NCBI RefSeq assembly: GCF_000716675.1
Contig: NZ_JNXT01000037.1
Location: 1 to 64,000, forward strand
Origin: Streptomyces alboflavus
Lineage (GTDB): Bacteria; Actinomycetota; Actinomycetes; Streptomycetales; Streptomycetaceae
Reading direction: 5' to 3'
DNA: 64,000 nt
Below are positions 19,541 to 27,459 of the stretch, one piece after another (position 1 is the stretch's first letter; each line of letters starts with the position of its first letter). The translations under genes were made by a program, and so were the position numbers. The notes below the pieces were generated by a model. That model was not told where the DNA came from, searched no databases, and worked only from the letters and a program-made list of their open reading frames with translations.

Positions 19541-19670
19541 CCCCGTCAGGGGCGCGGGGAACTGCGCGCTCAGCCACAGAAAAGCCGCAGACGCGTCTGC
19601 CGCGATACGAGCAGACGCGTCTGCGGCTTTCTTGTGGCTGGCCGCGCAGTTCCCCGCGCCCCTGACGGGG
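19541..19670. repeat. 130-bp near-perfect palindrome made of inverted family B repeats
   Basis: Two 60-nt arms flank a 10-nt loop (19601-19610). The innermost 20 bp pair perfectly (AAAGCCGCAGACGCGTCTGC with its reverse complement), and the outermost 20 bp (CCCCGTCAGG GGCGCGGGGA) also pair perfectly. The middle 20 bp have about four mismatches. The arms contain the family B sequence seen at 10467 and 24632. It lies in the divergent gap between the kinase and mutY, so it could form a large cruciform or hairpin. Confidence 0.85.
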
Positions 19671-19717
19671 CACAGCCGCGCCGTTCCCGCGCCCCTGACG
19701 GGGCACAGCCGTGCCGT
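19653..19717 (+). repeat. Tandem 32-bp direct repeat
   Basis: Two copies (19653-19684 and 19686-19717) of CCCGCGCCCCTGACGGGG followed by CACAGCCG(C/T)GCCGT, differing by one base. The first copy overlaps the right arm of the large palindrome. This suggests local duplication of a repeat end. Confidence 0.75.
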
Positions 19718-19791
19718 ACCCCGCGACCCTGGCGGGAGCCGACCCGCGCCGTTGGCGCGTCCCTCACCGCCACCATGGCAGGATCGTCGGC

Positions 19792-20724
19792 ATGCCGACC
19801 GCACTCGCCGCCGATCTCGTCGCCGCCGGCACTGCCGACGCCCGTTCGCTGGACGAGCAGTTCCACTCCCCCGTCATCGCCTGGTTCGAGGCCAACGCGC
19901 GTGATCTGCCGTGGCGGCGGGAGGACGCCGGGCCCTGGGGCGTGATGGTCAGCGAGTTCATGCTGCAGCAGACGCCGGTGAGCCGGGTGCTTCCCGTGTA
20001 CGAGCAGTGGCTCGCCCGCTGGCCGCGCCCCGCCGACCTCGCCAAGGAGGCACCCGGTGAGGCCGTGCGCGCCTGGGGCCGGCTCGGGTATCCGCGGCGG
20101 GCGCTGCGCCTGCACGGGGCGGCCGTCGCCATAACGGAGCGGCACGGCGGCGACGTACCGGCACAGCACGCACAGCTGCTCGCGCTGCCCGGCATCGGCG
20201 AGTACACCGCGGCGGCCGTCGCGTCGTTCGCGTACGGGCAGCGGCACGCCGTGCTCGACACCAACGTGCGGCGGGTCTTCGCGCGCGCCGTGACCGGCGT
20301 GCAGTACCCGCCGAACGCCACCACCGCCGCCGAGCGCAAGCTGGCCCGCGCGCTGCTGCCCGAGGACGAGCGCACCGCGTCCCGCTGGGCGGCGGCCTCC
20401 ATGGAGCTGGGCGCGCTGGTGTGCAGCGCCAAGAACGAGAACTGCGCGCGTTGCCCGCTGGCCGCGCAGTGCGCCTGGCTGGCGGCCGGGAAGCCCGCGC
20501 ACGAGGGGCCCGCCCGCCGCGGCCAGACGTACGCGGGCACCGACCGCCAGGTCCGCGGCAAGCTCCTCGCGGTGCTGCGCGAGGCCGTGTCGCCGGTGCC
20601 GCAGTCCGCGCTCGACCGGGTGTGGGACGAGCCGGTGCAGCGGGCCAGGGCGCTGGACGGCCTGGTCTCCGACGGTCTGGTGGAGCCGCTGCCGGACGGG
20701 TACTACCGGCTGCCGCTGACCTGA
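19792..20724 (+). CDS. mutY: A/G-specific adenine DNA glycosylase MutY
   Basis: 310-residue base-excision repair enzyme removing adenine mispaired with 8-oxoguanine. It has the HhH-GPD motif LPGIGEYTAAAVASFAYG followed by the catalytic Asp in VLDTNVRR. The catalytic Glu sits in the SEFMLQQTPVSRV helix. The [4Fe-4S] ligands are C-x6-C-x2-C-x5-C (CSAKNENCARCPLAAQC). It is shorter than E. coli MutY and lacks an obvious full C-terminal NUDIX-like recognition domain, common in actinobacterial members. ATG 19792 is chosen because the frame upstream runs into the repeat. radA and disA lie nearby on the same strand. Confidence 0.95.
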   Translation: MPTALAADLVAAGTADARSLDEQFHSPVIAWFEANARDLPWRREDAGPWGVMVSEFMLQQTPVSRVLPVYEQWLARWPRPADLAKEAPGEAVRAWGRLGYPRRALRLHGAAVAITERHGGDVPAQHAQLLALPGIGEYTAAAVASFAYGQRHAVLDTNVRRVFARAVTGVQYPPNATTAAERKLARALLPEDERTASRWAAASMELGALVCSAKNENCARCPLAAQCAWLAAGKPAHEGPARRGQTYAGTDRQVRGKLLAVLREAVSPVPQSALDRVWDEPVQRARALDGLVSDGLVEPLPDGYYRLPLT

Positions 20725-21025
20725 CATCCGCGGGGCCCGGCCTTCACATCACAGCCCGCTGACACGAAACAGCGGCGGAGCCGATGAGGAAGCAGTGCAA
20801 AAAGGGCATCCACGCCCACACTCACCTGCCGATTTACGTCCGGCCTACTTCTGTTACACAACCTACGTACAGCCGTGCGTCCGTCGCTGGCTGCTCCGCA
20901 CAACGCCGTGACACGCCCTCCGTAACTTCTTACCCGTACCGCACAGGCAAGGGATCAGCGGTCGAGAGGCACCCGGGAATCGACCGGGGGCAGCCGGGGA
21001 TGAACGGGATCGGAGGCGGTTGGGT
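20725..21025 (+). promoter_or_regulatory. sigE upstream control region (no gene)
   Basis: A 301-nt non-coding stretch of somewhat lower GC, with A/T-rich tracts around 20833-20870 (GATTTACG, CTACTTCTGTTACACAACC) and 20920-20940 (GTAACTTCTTACCC). In S. coelicolor the equivalent region carries the CseB-dependent sigE promoter. I cannot fix -10/-35 boxes or a CseB site from this sequence alone. An open frame of 132 codons crossing into sigE has no coding character. Confidence 0.5.
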
Positions 21026-21583
21026 ATGGCGCACGGCGAGGTGCTCGAGTTCGAAGAGTACGTCCGCACTCGGCAGGACGCCCTGCTGCGCAGCGCCCGA
21101 CGGCTCGTCCCGGACCCGGTCGACGCCCAGGACCTGCTGCAGACGGCGCTCGTACGGACCTACGGCCGCTGGGACGGCATAGCCGACAAGCGACTCGCGG
21201 ACGCCTACCTGCGCCGCGTCATGATCAACACGCGCACCGAGTGGTGGCGTGCCCGCAAGCTCGAAGAGGTGCCCACCGAGCAGCTGCCGGACGCCTGCGT
21301 CGACGACTCCACGGAGCAGCACGCGGACCGCGCCCTCCTGATGGACATCATGAAGGTGCTCGCCCCCAAGCAGCGCAGCGTCGTGGTGCTGCGACACTGG
21401 GAGCAGATGTCCACCGAGGAGACGGCCGCCGCGCTCGGCATGTCGGCCGGCACGGTCAAGAGCACGCTGCACCGCGCGCTCGCCCGGCTCCGTCAGGAGC
21501 TGGAGAGCCGCGCCGCCGACGAGTCGGCAGGGCCTGCTGCGCGGATGTTCGAACGTGAGGAGCGGGAGCGTTGCGCGGCCTGA
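21026..21583 (+). CDS. sigE: ECF sigma factor SigE (cell-envelope stress)
   Basis: 185-residue SigE. Region 2 (about 8-75) includes RSARRLVPDPVDAQDLLQTA and VRTYGRW; region 4 (about 115-170) includes LAPKQRSVVVLRHWEQMS and EETAAALGMSAGTVKSTL. The sequence matches what I know of S. coelicolor SigE almost throughout. It directs transcription of wall and membrane maintenance genes when the envelope is damaged. ATG 21026 has GGAGG 9 nt upstream; an in-frame TTG 6 nt earlier is too close to the ribosome site. It heads the sigE-cseA-cseB-cseC cluster. Confidence 0.96.
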   Translation: MAHGEVLEFEEYVRTRQDALLRSARRLVPDPVDAQDLLQTALVRTYGRWDGIADKRLADAYLRRVMINTRTEWWRARKLEEVPTEQLPDACVDDSTEQHADRALLMDIMKVLAPKQRSVVVLRHWEQMSTEETAAALGMSAGTVKSTLHRALARLRQELESRAADESAGPAARMFEREERERCAA

Positions 21584-22230
21584 GTGCCCGGACCGGACCA
21601 GCGGGCCGGGCCACCGAGAAGTGGAAGGCGGGGAGTACGGCAGTGGCCGTGCTCGCCGCCCTCGGCCTTTTGCTCGCCGTCACCGGCTGCTCCACGGGCG
21701 GCTCCGGCACCCGTGACGAGGGCCCGGCCCACGTCGGCGCCGTGCCGTCCACCACGCCGTCGGCCTCCCCCTCGCCGGCCCCCAAGAGCGTCGACGCGGT
21801 CCAGCTCGTGAAGGACGACCCGAAGGTCAGCCTGGCCGTCAAGCGGGACCTGAAGCCGTGCGCCGCCGACGAGTATCCGGTGGACGTCGCCTACGGCAAC
21901 CTGACCGGAGCAGCGTCGGACGACGTCGTCGTGAACGTCCTGACCTGCGGTGACAGGGTCGGCATCGGCAGTTACGTGTATCGCCCCGAAGGCAAGAGGT
22001 ACGAGAATGTCTTCGCCGACGAGCAGCCGCCCGTGTACGCCGAGATCGACCGCGGCGACCTGGTCGTCAGCAAGCAGATGTTCGGCAAGGACGGCTCGGT
22101 GGCGGACCCGACGGGAGAAGAGATCATCACCTACCGCTGGTCGACGAGCCGCTTCACCGAGCAGGACCGCACCCGCAACAACTACAGCACCACGGCGGAC
22201 GGCGATACGACCGATCCGTCGTCGGACTGA
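21571..22230 (+). CDS. cseA: Lipoprotein CseA, modulator of the SigE system
   Basis: 219-residue lipoprotein: basic n-region, hydrophobic stretch 23-37 and lipobox LAVTGC with the lipidated Cys at about 40. The exported domain is unremarkable (DVAYGNLTGAASDDVVVNVLTCGD), with an acidic tail. In S. coelicolor CseA sits outside the membrane and dampens sigE activation. The TTG start chosen overlaps the end of sigE by 13 nt; no later start leaves a sound signal peptide. A weak hairpin (GCCCGG / CCGGGC, 21586-21611) lies at the sigE end. Confidence 0.9.
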   Translation: MRGLSARTGPAGRATEKWKAGSTAVAVLAALGLLLAVTGCSTGGSGTRDEGPAHVGAVPSTTPSASPSPAPKSVDAVQLVKDDPKVSLAVKRDLKPCAADEYPVDVAYGNLTGAASDDVVVNVLTCGDRVGIGSYVYRPEGKRYENVFADEQPPVYAEIDRGDLVVSKQMFGKDGSVADPTGEEIITYRWSTSRFTEQDRTRNNYSTTADGDTTDPSSD

Positions 22231-22269
22231 CGCGCACCTGCCCTGACCGCCGCCCGTCCCACCCGGGCC

Positions 22270-22318
22270 GACCCCGACCGACCGACCTCCGACCGACCGC
22301 CGACCGACCTCCGACCGC
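22270..22318 (+). repeat. CGACCGAC simple-sequence tract between cseA and cseB
   Basis: An imperfect tandem array of CCGACCGAC and CTCCGACCG units fills most of the 120-nt gap before cseB. The rest of that gap is an ordinary leader ending in CTGAGAGCACCCG before the ATG. Confidence 0.65.
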
Positions 22319-22350
22319 CCCCGAACCGAGACCGGAACTGAGAGCACCCG

Positions 22351-23064
22351 ATGGCAGAACACACCCATGTCCTGTTCGTCGAGGACGACGACGTCATCCG
22401 CGAGGCCACGCAGCTCGCCCTGGAGCGCGACGGCTTCGAGGTCACCGCCATGCCCGACGGCCTGTCGGGCCTAGAGGCGTTCCGGACGAACCGGCCCGAC
22501 ATCGCCCTGCTCGACGTGATGGTGCCGGGCCTCGACGGCGTCAGCCTCTGCCGCCGCATCCGGGACGAGTCGACGGTGCCGGTGATCATGCTGTCGGCGC
22601 GGGCCGACTCCATCGACGTCGTCCTCGGCCTGGAGGCCGGCGCCGACGACTACGTGACCAAGCCGTTCGACGGCGCCGTCCTGGTGGCCCGCATCCGCGC
22701 CGTCCTCAGGCGCTTCGGGCACGCCAGCGGCCCCGGCTCGGCCGCGCCCGCCGCCGAGCAGGACCAGAGCCCCGACGGCGGCGTGCTGAGCTTCGGCGAC
22801 CTGGAGATCGACACCGAGGGCATGGAGGTGCGCCGGGGCGGCGAGCCCGTCGCGCTCACGCCGACGGAGATGCGGCTGCTCCTGGAGTTCTCCTCCGCGC
22901 CCGGCACCGTGCTGTCCCGCGACAAGCTCCTTGAGCGGGTCTGGGACTACGGCTGGGGCGGCGACACGCGCGTCGTCGACGTGCATGTGCAGCGGCTGCG
23001 GACGAAGGTGGGGCAGGACCGCATCGAGACGGTCCGCGGGTTCGGATACAAGCTCAAGGCGTGA
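22351..23064 (+). CDS. cseB: Response regulator CseB
   Basis: 237-residue OmpR/PhoB-type regulator. The receiver has acidic residues EDDD (11-14), phospho-Asp in LLDVMVPG (residue 55) and the conserved Lys in YVTKPFDG. A Pro/Ala/Gln linker leads to a winged-helix DNA-binding domain (about 140-235: LTPTEMRLLLEFSSAPG; VVDVHVQRLRTKVG). In S. coelicolor CseB phosphorylated by CseC activates the sigE promoter. Its stop overlaps the GTG of cseC by 4 nt. Confidence 0.96.
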   Translation: MAEHTHVLFVEDDDVIREATQLALERDGFEVTAMPDGLSGLEAFRTNRPDIALLDVMVPGLDGVSLCRRIRDESTVPVIMLSARADSIDVVLGLEAGADDYVTKPFDGAVLVARIRAVLRRFGHASGPGSAAPAAEQDQSPDGGVLSFGDLEIDTEGMEVRRGGEPVALTPTEMRLLLEFSSAPGTVLSRDKLLERVWDYGWGGDTRVVDVHVQRLRTKVGQDRIETVRGFGYKLKA

Positions 23065-24626
23065 GCTCGCGGCGTGGGGGGACACAGGGGTCTGCCATGG
23101 GCAGGGGCATGAACGGGGCGCGGTCCGCGTCCGGTGAGGGGCTGCAGGCGCGGCTGCGGGGGCTTCGGGGGCGGTTGCGGGGGCTTCGGGGGCGGTTGCG
23201 GGGGCTCCAGCGGCAGCGGCCGGGCGGCGGGGCGCGGGGTCCGCGGGACCCGCGGGATCTGCCGTGGTCGGAGCGGCTGCGGACGCTGGTCGGCGCCCGG
23301 CTGCGCACCGGTGTGCGCTGGAAGATCGCCGCCGCCATCGGCCTGGTCGGCGCGCTCGTCGCGGTGGCGCTGAGCCTGGTCGTGCACAACGCCGCCTGGG
23401 TGTCGATGCTCGACAACGCCCGCGACCTCCAGGACGAGCGCGTCCAGATCGCCCAGCGCAACTACGAGGCGCGCCGCACCACCAGTGCCATCTACGGCAC
23501 CAAGATCGACGACCCGCAGCTCCCGAAGGAACTGCGGCAGAAGGTCCTCACCGGCCGCCGCGCCACCTTCGTGCAGGAGCACGGCGACGGCGTGCCCGAC
23601 ATCTGGGGCGCCGTGCCGCTCAGCGACGGCCACGTCCTGTCGGTGCACAGCCGCTTCGCCGACCGCAACACCACGATCATGAAGGACCTCGACCAGGCCC
23701 TCGTCATCGGCTCCATCGCGGTCGTCTTCGGCGGCTGCGCCCTCGGCGTGCTCATCGGCGGCCAGATGGCCCGGCGCCTGCGCAAGGCGGCGACGGCCGC
23801 GGGCGAGGTCGCCCAGGGCAACACCGACGTGTCCGTACGGGACGCCATCGGCGGGCACGTGCGCGACGAGACCGACGACCTCGCCGAGGCCGTGGACGCC
23901 ATGGCCGACGCCCTCAAGCAGCGCCTGGAGGCCGAGCGCCGGGTCACCGCCGACATCGCGCACGAGCTGCGCACCCCCGTGACCGGACTGCTCACCGCCG
24001 CCGAGCTGCTGCCGCCGGGCCGGCCGACCGAACTGGTCAAGGACCGGGCGCAGGCCATGCGCACACTCGTCGAGGACGTCCTGGAAGTGGCCCGCCTCGA
24101 CTCCGCGTCCGAGCGGGCCGAGCTGCAGGACATCACGCTCGGCGAGTTCGTCAGCCGCCGCATGGCGCTGCTCAGCCACGACGTGCGGGTGACGATCGTG
24201 CACGAGTCGGAGGTCACCACCGACCCGCGCCGCCTGGAGCGCATCCTCGGCAACCTCGTCGCCAACGCCGCCAAGCACGGCAAGCCGCCCATCGAGGTCA
24301 GCGTCGAGGGCCGGGTGGTCCGGGTGCGCGACCACGGCCCCGGCTTCCCCGAGGCGCTGCTCGCCGAAGGCCCGTCCCGCTTCCGCACCGGCTCCGCGGA
24401 CCGCGCGGGGCGGGGGCACGGCCTGGGCCTGACGATCGCGGCCGGTCAGGCGCGGGTGCTCGGCGCCCGCCTGACCTTCCGCAACATCCGGCCGCCGGGG
24501 GCCTCGCCGGAGGAGGCCGCCGAGGGGGCGGTGGCGGTCCTGTGGCTGCCGGAGCACGCGCCGACGAACACCGGGAGCTATCCGATGCTGCAGCTGCCGG
24601 AGAAGCCCGCGAAGTGGCAGAAGTAG
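23061..24626 (+). CDS. cseC: Sensor histidine kinase CseC
   Basis: 521 residues. A long Arg/Gly-rich cytosolic leader (1-85) includes tandem RLRGLRG units. TM1 is at about 88-110, an outer sensor loop of about 100 residues follows, and TM2 is at about 213-234. Then come HAMP, HisKA with the phospho-His in DIAHELRTP (residue 301), and HATPase_c (NLVANAAKHG; DHGPGFP; GRGHGLGLTI). In S. coelicolor it senses cell-wall and membrane damage, including antibiotics. The GTG at 23061 gives a 4-nt overlap with cseB; ATG 23097 is an alternative that would leave the repeats intact. Confidence 0.95.
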   Translation: MSSRRGGTQGSAMGRGMNGARSASGEGLQARLRGLRGRLRGLRGRLRGLQRQRPGGGARGPRDPRDLPWSERLRTLVGARLRTGVRWKIAAAIGLVGALVAVALSLVVHNAAWVSMLDNARDLQDERVQIAQRNYEARRTTSAIYGTKIDDPQLPKELRQKVLTGRRATFVQEHGDGVPDIWGAVPLSDGHVLSVHSRFADRNTTIMKDLDQALVIGSIAVVFGGCALGVLIGGQMARRLRKAATAAGEVAQGNTDVSVRDAIGGHVRDETDDLAEAVDAMADALKQRLEAERRVTADIAHELRTPVTGLLTAAELLPPGRPTELVKDRAQAMRTLVEDVLEVARLDSASERAELQDITLGEFVSRRMALLSHDVRVTIVHESEVTTDPRRLERILGNLVANAAKHGKPPIEVSVEGRVVRVRDHGPGFPEALLAEGPSRFRTGSADRAGRGHGLGLTIAAGQARVLGARLTFRNIRPPGASPEEAAEGAVAVLWLPEHAPTNTGSYPMLQLPEKPAKWQK

Positions 24627-24631
24627 CCGCG

Positions 24632-24669
24632 CCCCGAAGGGGCGCGGGGAACTGCGCGACCAGCCACGA
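24632..24669 (+). repeat. Family B repeat downstream of cseC
   Basis: CCCCGAAGGGGCGCGGGG then AACTGCGCGACCAGCCAC, the inverted counterpart of 10467-10496. It begins 6 nt beyond the cseC stop and its CCCCGAAGGGG hairpin may end the operon transcript. Confidence 0.7.
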
Positions 24670-24708
24670 CGCACCCGCAGCCGACAGACCGGACTCCCGG
24701 CGGAGCGC

Positions 24709-25155
24709 TCAGCAGCCCCAGTCCTTGTCCAGGTCCAGCTCGCCCTCGCGCTCCTGGGTGAACGAGAACCAGTTGCCGGAGTCGTCGCGGAAGATCGCCT
24801 CCACTCCGTAGGGGCGCTCCTGCGGCTCCTGGAGGAACTCCACGCCGCGCGCCTTCAGCTTTTCGTAGTCCCCGTGGACGTCGTCCGTGCGCAGCGCGCC
24901 GCCGCCGAGGACGCCCTTGGTGACCAGCTTGCGCATGGCCTCGGCCGACTCGGCGTCCATGCCCGCGCCGCCCGGCACCATCAGGGCCAGCATCAGCTCG
25001 GGCTGGTCCTTGGCGCCGACGGTGAGGAAGCGCATGCCGCCCTCGCCGAGCGTCATGTCGGTACGGACCTCCAGGCCGAGCTTCTCCGTGTAGAACTCCT
25101 TGGCCCGGTCCTGGTCGAGGACCCAGACGGTGGAAATGGCGAGTCCCTTGATCAT
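24709..25155 (-). CDS. VOC-superfamily (glyoxalase-like) protein
   Basis: 148 residues with the two beta-alpha-beta-beta-beta modules of glyoxalase/bleomycin-resistance proteins. The first is VWVLDQDRAKEFYTEKLGLEVRTD, broken by FLTVGAKDQPE. The second is VHGDYEKLKARGVEFLQEPQERPYG, then AIFRDDSGNWFSFTQ. The paired Glu and other metal ligands of the fold are plausible, but a reaction cannot be assigned. The start is ATG 25155 with AGGAG 6 nt upstream. It lies downstream of an AraC regulator on the same strand and may be controlled by it. Confidence 0.85.
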   Translation of the reverse strand: MIKGLAISTVWVLDQDRAKEFYTEKLGLEVRTDMTLGEGGMRFLTVGAKDQPELMLALMVPGGAGMDAESAEAMRKLVTKGVLGGGALRTDDVHGDYEKLKARGVEFLQEPQERPYGVEAIFRDDSGNWFSFTQEREGELDLDKDWGC

Positions 25156-25226
25156 GGTGTGCTCCTGATGAGGGGTCTTTCGTGCTTGCCCGGCCACCGT
25201 AGGCAGCGGGCCCGGCGCTCCGCTTC

Positions 25227-25700
25227 TCAAGAATTGCGCTCTCCGTCGGCCTCCGTCCCCGTCCCGTCGAGCCCCGCCCGCGCCGGGAACCCCCCGGCCC
25301 ACAGCAGCGCCCAGCACCCGGGGATCAGCGCGGCGCCGCGCCCCACGTGCTTGCTGCGGTACTCGCTCGGGGTGAGGCCCGTCTGGCGCTTGAAGGTCGA
25401 CGAGAACGTGCCGACGCTGGTGAAGCCGACCAGCATGCAGATGTCCGTCACGGACAGGTCGGCCGAGCGGAGCATGTCCTCGGCCCGCTCGATGCGGCGG
25501 CGCGACAGATACTGCCCGGGCGTCTCCCCGTACGCCTCCTTGAAGGCGCGCAGGAAGTGATAGCGCGAGTAGCCCGCGTGGGCGGCGACCGCGGTCAGGT
25601 CGAGGGCGGGGTCGGCCCAGTCGCGGTCCATCGTGTCCTTCGCGAGGCGGAGCCTGCGCAGTCTCTCCACACCCTCGATGCTGGCACGGGCCACTGACAA
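25227..25700 (-). CDS. AraC-family regulator, short form
   Basis: 157 residues consisting essentially of the two AraC helix-turn-helix motifs: LTAVAAHAGYSRYHFLRAFKE (about 35-55) and VTDICMLVGFTSVGTFSSTFKRQTG-like second HTH (about 82-106). There is no separate ligand domain; about 50 Gly/Ala-rich residues follow. The start is uncertain. The longest frame begins at a TTG lying directly against a strong hairpin, and GTG codons at 25694 and 25667 are alternatives. The partner is probably the adjacent VOC gene downstream (71 nt). Confidence 0.8.
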   Translation of the reverse strand: MSVARASIEGVERLRRLRLAKDTMDRDWADPALDLTAVAAHAGYSRYHFLRAFKEAYGETPGQYLSRRRIERAEDMLRSADLSVTDICMLVGFTSVGTFSSTFKRQTGLTPSEYRSKHVGRGAALIPGCWALLWAGGFPARAGLDGTGTEADGERNS

Positions 25701-25732
25701 CGGCCCCCCGGCACCGAAGTGCCGGGGGGCCG
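25701..25732. terminator. Strong terminator hairpin between MFS and AraC genes
   Basis: Perfect 14-bp stem CGGCCCCCCGGCAC / GTGCCGGGGGGCCG with tetraloop CGAA, 22 nt after the MFS stop codon on its strand. It ends immediately before the furthest possible start of the AraC gene, so it would also block read-through or hide that start. Confidence 0.85.
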
Positions 25733-25754
25733 TGGGGCCGGGCGGACCAGCGGG

Positions 25755-27410
25755 TCAGACGGCCTCTGCCACCGTCTTCTCCCGCTCGCCGCGCGCGGAG
25801 TCCCCGTCCGCGTCACCGGCCGGCTTCTTGTCCGCGGGGGCGGCGCCCCGCAGCGGCGTCTCCTTCACGAAGAACGCCGCGATCAGCGCGCCCACGGCCA
25901 TCGCGGCGGCGAGCAGGAACGCCACGTGCGTACCGGCGGACACCGCGTGCTGGTAGGCGTCGCGCGCCGCCTCGGGCAGCTTGGCGAGGCTGGCCGCGTC
26001 CAGCTGGGCGGAGTGCTCGGTGACCTTGGCGACGCCGCCGCCCCCGGCCTTCGCCATCTCGTCCTGGACGCGGTTGTTGAACAGGGCGCCCATGATCGCG
26101 ACGCCGAAGGACGAGCCGAGGGTGCGGAACAGCGTGGCCGAGGACGAGGCGACGCCCATGTCCTTCATCTCGACGCTGTTCTGCGCGACCAGCATGGTGA
26201 TCTGCATCAGGCAGCCCATGCCGGCGCCGAGCACGGCCATGTAGATCCCGGTCGTGACGCGCGAGGTGTCGGTGTCCATCTGCGCCAGCATGAAGAGCCC
26301 GACGGCCATCAGGGCGCTGCCCGCGATCGGGAACACCTTGTACTTGCCGGTGGCCGTGGTGAACCGCCCGGCGGCCATGGAGACCGCCATCATCGCGAGC
26401 AGCATCGGCATCAGGAGCAGACCGGAGTTGGTGGCCGAGGCGCCCTGCACCGCCTGCTGGTAGAGCGGCAGGAAGAGCATCGCGCCGAACATCACGAAGC
26501 CGGTGAGGAAGCCGATCACGGACATCAGGGAGAGGTTGCGGCTGCGGAAGATGTGCAGCGGCATGATCGGCTCCGCGGCCTTCTGCTGGACGAACCAGAA
26601 GCCGACGAGGGCGGCGACGCCGAGCCCGATCAGCTCCATGATCACGGCCGAGCCCCAGGCGTACTCCGTACCGCCCCACGTGGTGACCAGGACGAACGAG
26701 GTGATGCCGATGGTGAGCAGCACGGCGCCGAGGTAGTCGATGCGGCCCTGGGCGCGCTTCTTCGGCAGGTGCAGGACGGCGCTGACCATGAAGAGGGCGA
26801 CGATGCCGAGCGGCAGGTTGATGTAGAAGGCCCAGCGCCAGCCGAGGTGGTCGGTGAGGGTGCCGCCGACGAGCGGTCCGCCGATCATGGCGACCGCCAT
26901 CACGCCGGTCATCATGCCCATGTACTTGCCGCGCTCCCGCGGCGGCACCAGCTCTCCGATGATCGCCATGACGCCGACCATCAGTCCGCCCGCGCCGAGC
27001 CCCTGGACCGCCCGGAAGCCGATGAGCTGCCCCATGTCCTGGGCGAGTCCGCTGAGCGCGGAGCCGATCAGGAAGATCACTATGGAGGAGAGGAAGGCGC
27101 CCTTGCGCCCGTACATGTCGCCGATCTTGCCCCAGATCGGGGTGGAGGCGGCAGTCGCGAGGGTGTACGCGGTCACCACCCACGACAGGTGTTCCAGGCC
27201 GCCCAGGTCGCCGACGATCGTCGGCATCGCGGGCGCCACGATCATGTTGTCCAGCATCGCGAGCAGGATCGCGACCATCAGGGCGAAGATCACCACTCGT
27301 ACGCTGCGGGGCTGCGGCTCGGCCGCCGCGCCCTGGTTCCCGGCGGCTGCCGCCTGCCCGGTCCGTTTCCCGATGTCTGCCACGGTCCCCGCTCCCCTGT
27401 TCTCGAACAC
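25755..27410 (-). CDS. DHA2-family MFS drug exporter (EmrB/QacA type)
   Basis: 551 residues with about 14 membrane helices. Family motifs: LDNMIVAPAMPTI (motif D1 in TM1), GKIGDMYGRKGAF (motif A, loop 2-3), RAVQGLGAGGLM (motif B) and MIGGPLVGGTL (antiporter motif C). Such proteins expel drugs or metabolites by proton exchange. The C-terminus is charged and cytosolic. ATG 27410; an in-frame GTG eight codons in is possible. It is divergent from a TetR regulator, with two copies of an operator-like palindrome and a -35/-10 pair in the 122-nt gap, so repression by that TetR is very likely. Confidence 0.93.
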   Translation of the reverse strand: MFENRGAGTVADIGKRTGQAAAAGNQGAAAEPQPRSVRVVIFALMVAILLAMLDNMIVAPAMPTIVGDLGGLEHLSWVVTAYTLATAASTPIWGKIGDMYGRKGAFLSSIVIFLIGSALSGLAQDMGQLIGFRAVQGLGAGGLMVGVMAIIGELVPPRERGKYMGMMTGVMAVAMIGGPLVGGTLTDHLGWRWAFYINLPLGIVALFMVSAVLHLPKKRAQGRIDYLGAVLLTIGITSFVLVTTWGGTEYAWGSAVIMELIGLGVAALVGFWFVQQKAAEPIMPLHIFRSRNLSLMSVIGFLTGFVMFGAMLFLPLYQQAVQGASATNSGLLLMPMLLAMMAVSMAAGRFTTATGKYKVFPIAGSALMAVGLFMLAQMDTDTSRVTTGIYMAVLGAGMGCLMQITMLVAQNSVEMKDMGVASSSATLFRTLGSSFGVAIMGALFNNRVQDEMAKAGGGGVAKVTEHSAQLDAASLAKLPEAARDAYQHAVSAGTHVAFLLAAAMAVGALIAAFFVKETPLRGAAPADKKPAGDADGDSARGEREKTVAEAV

Positions 27411-27426
27411 TATGCCCGCCGTACTT

Positions 27427-27444
27427 ACTTGCCGCCCGGCAAGT
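27427..27444. promoter_or_regulatory. TetR operator-like palindrome, site 1
   Basis: ACTTGCCG-CC-CGGCAAGT: perfect 8-bp arms with a 2-nt centre. It lies 17 nt upstream of the MFS start and 89 nt from the TetR start. Confidence 0.8.
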
Positions 27445-27459
27445 TGGCTACAGTAGAGG

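Noticed and set aside
20784..21182. 132-codon open frame crossing the sigE control region
   Set aside because: Overlaps sigE out of frame, lacks coding character, and occupies a region known to be regulatory in relatives.
22270..22318. CGACCGAC units taken as a possible CRISPR array or OmpR-type binding array
   Set aside because: Units are short and without spacers; more like a slippage tract. Binding function not excluded but unsupported.
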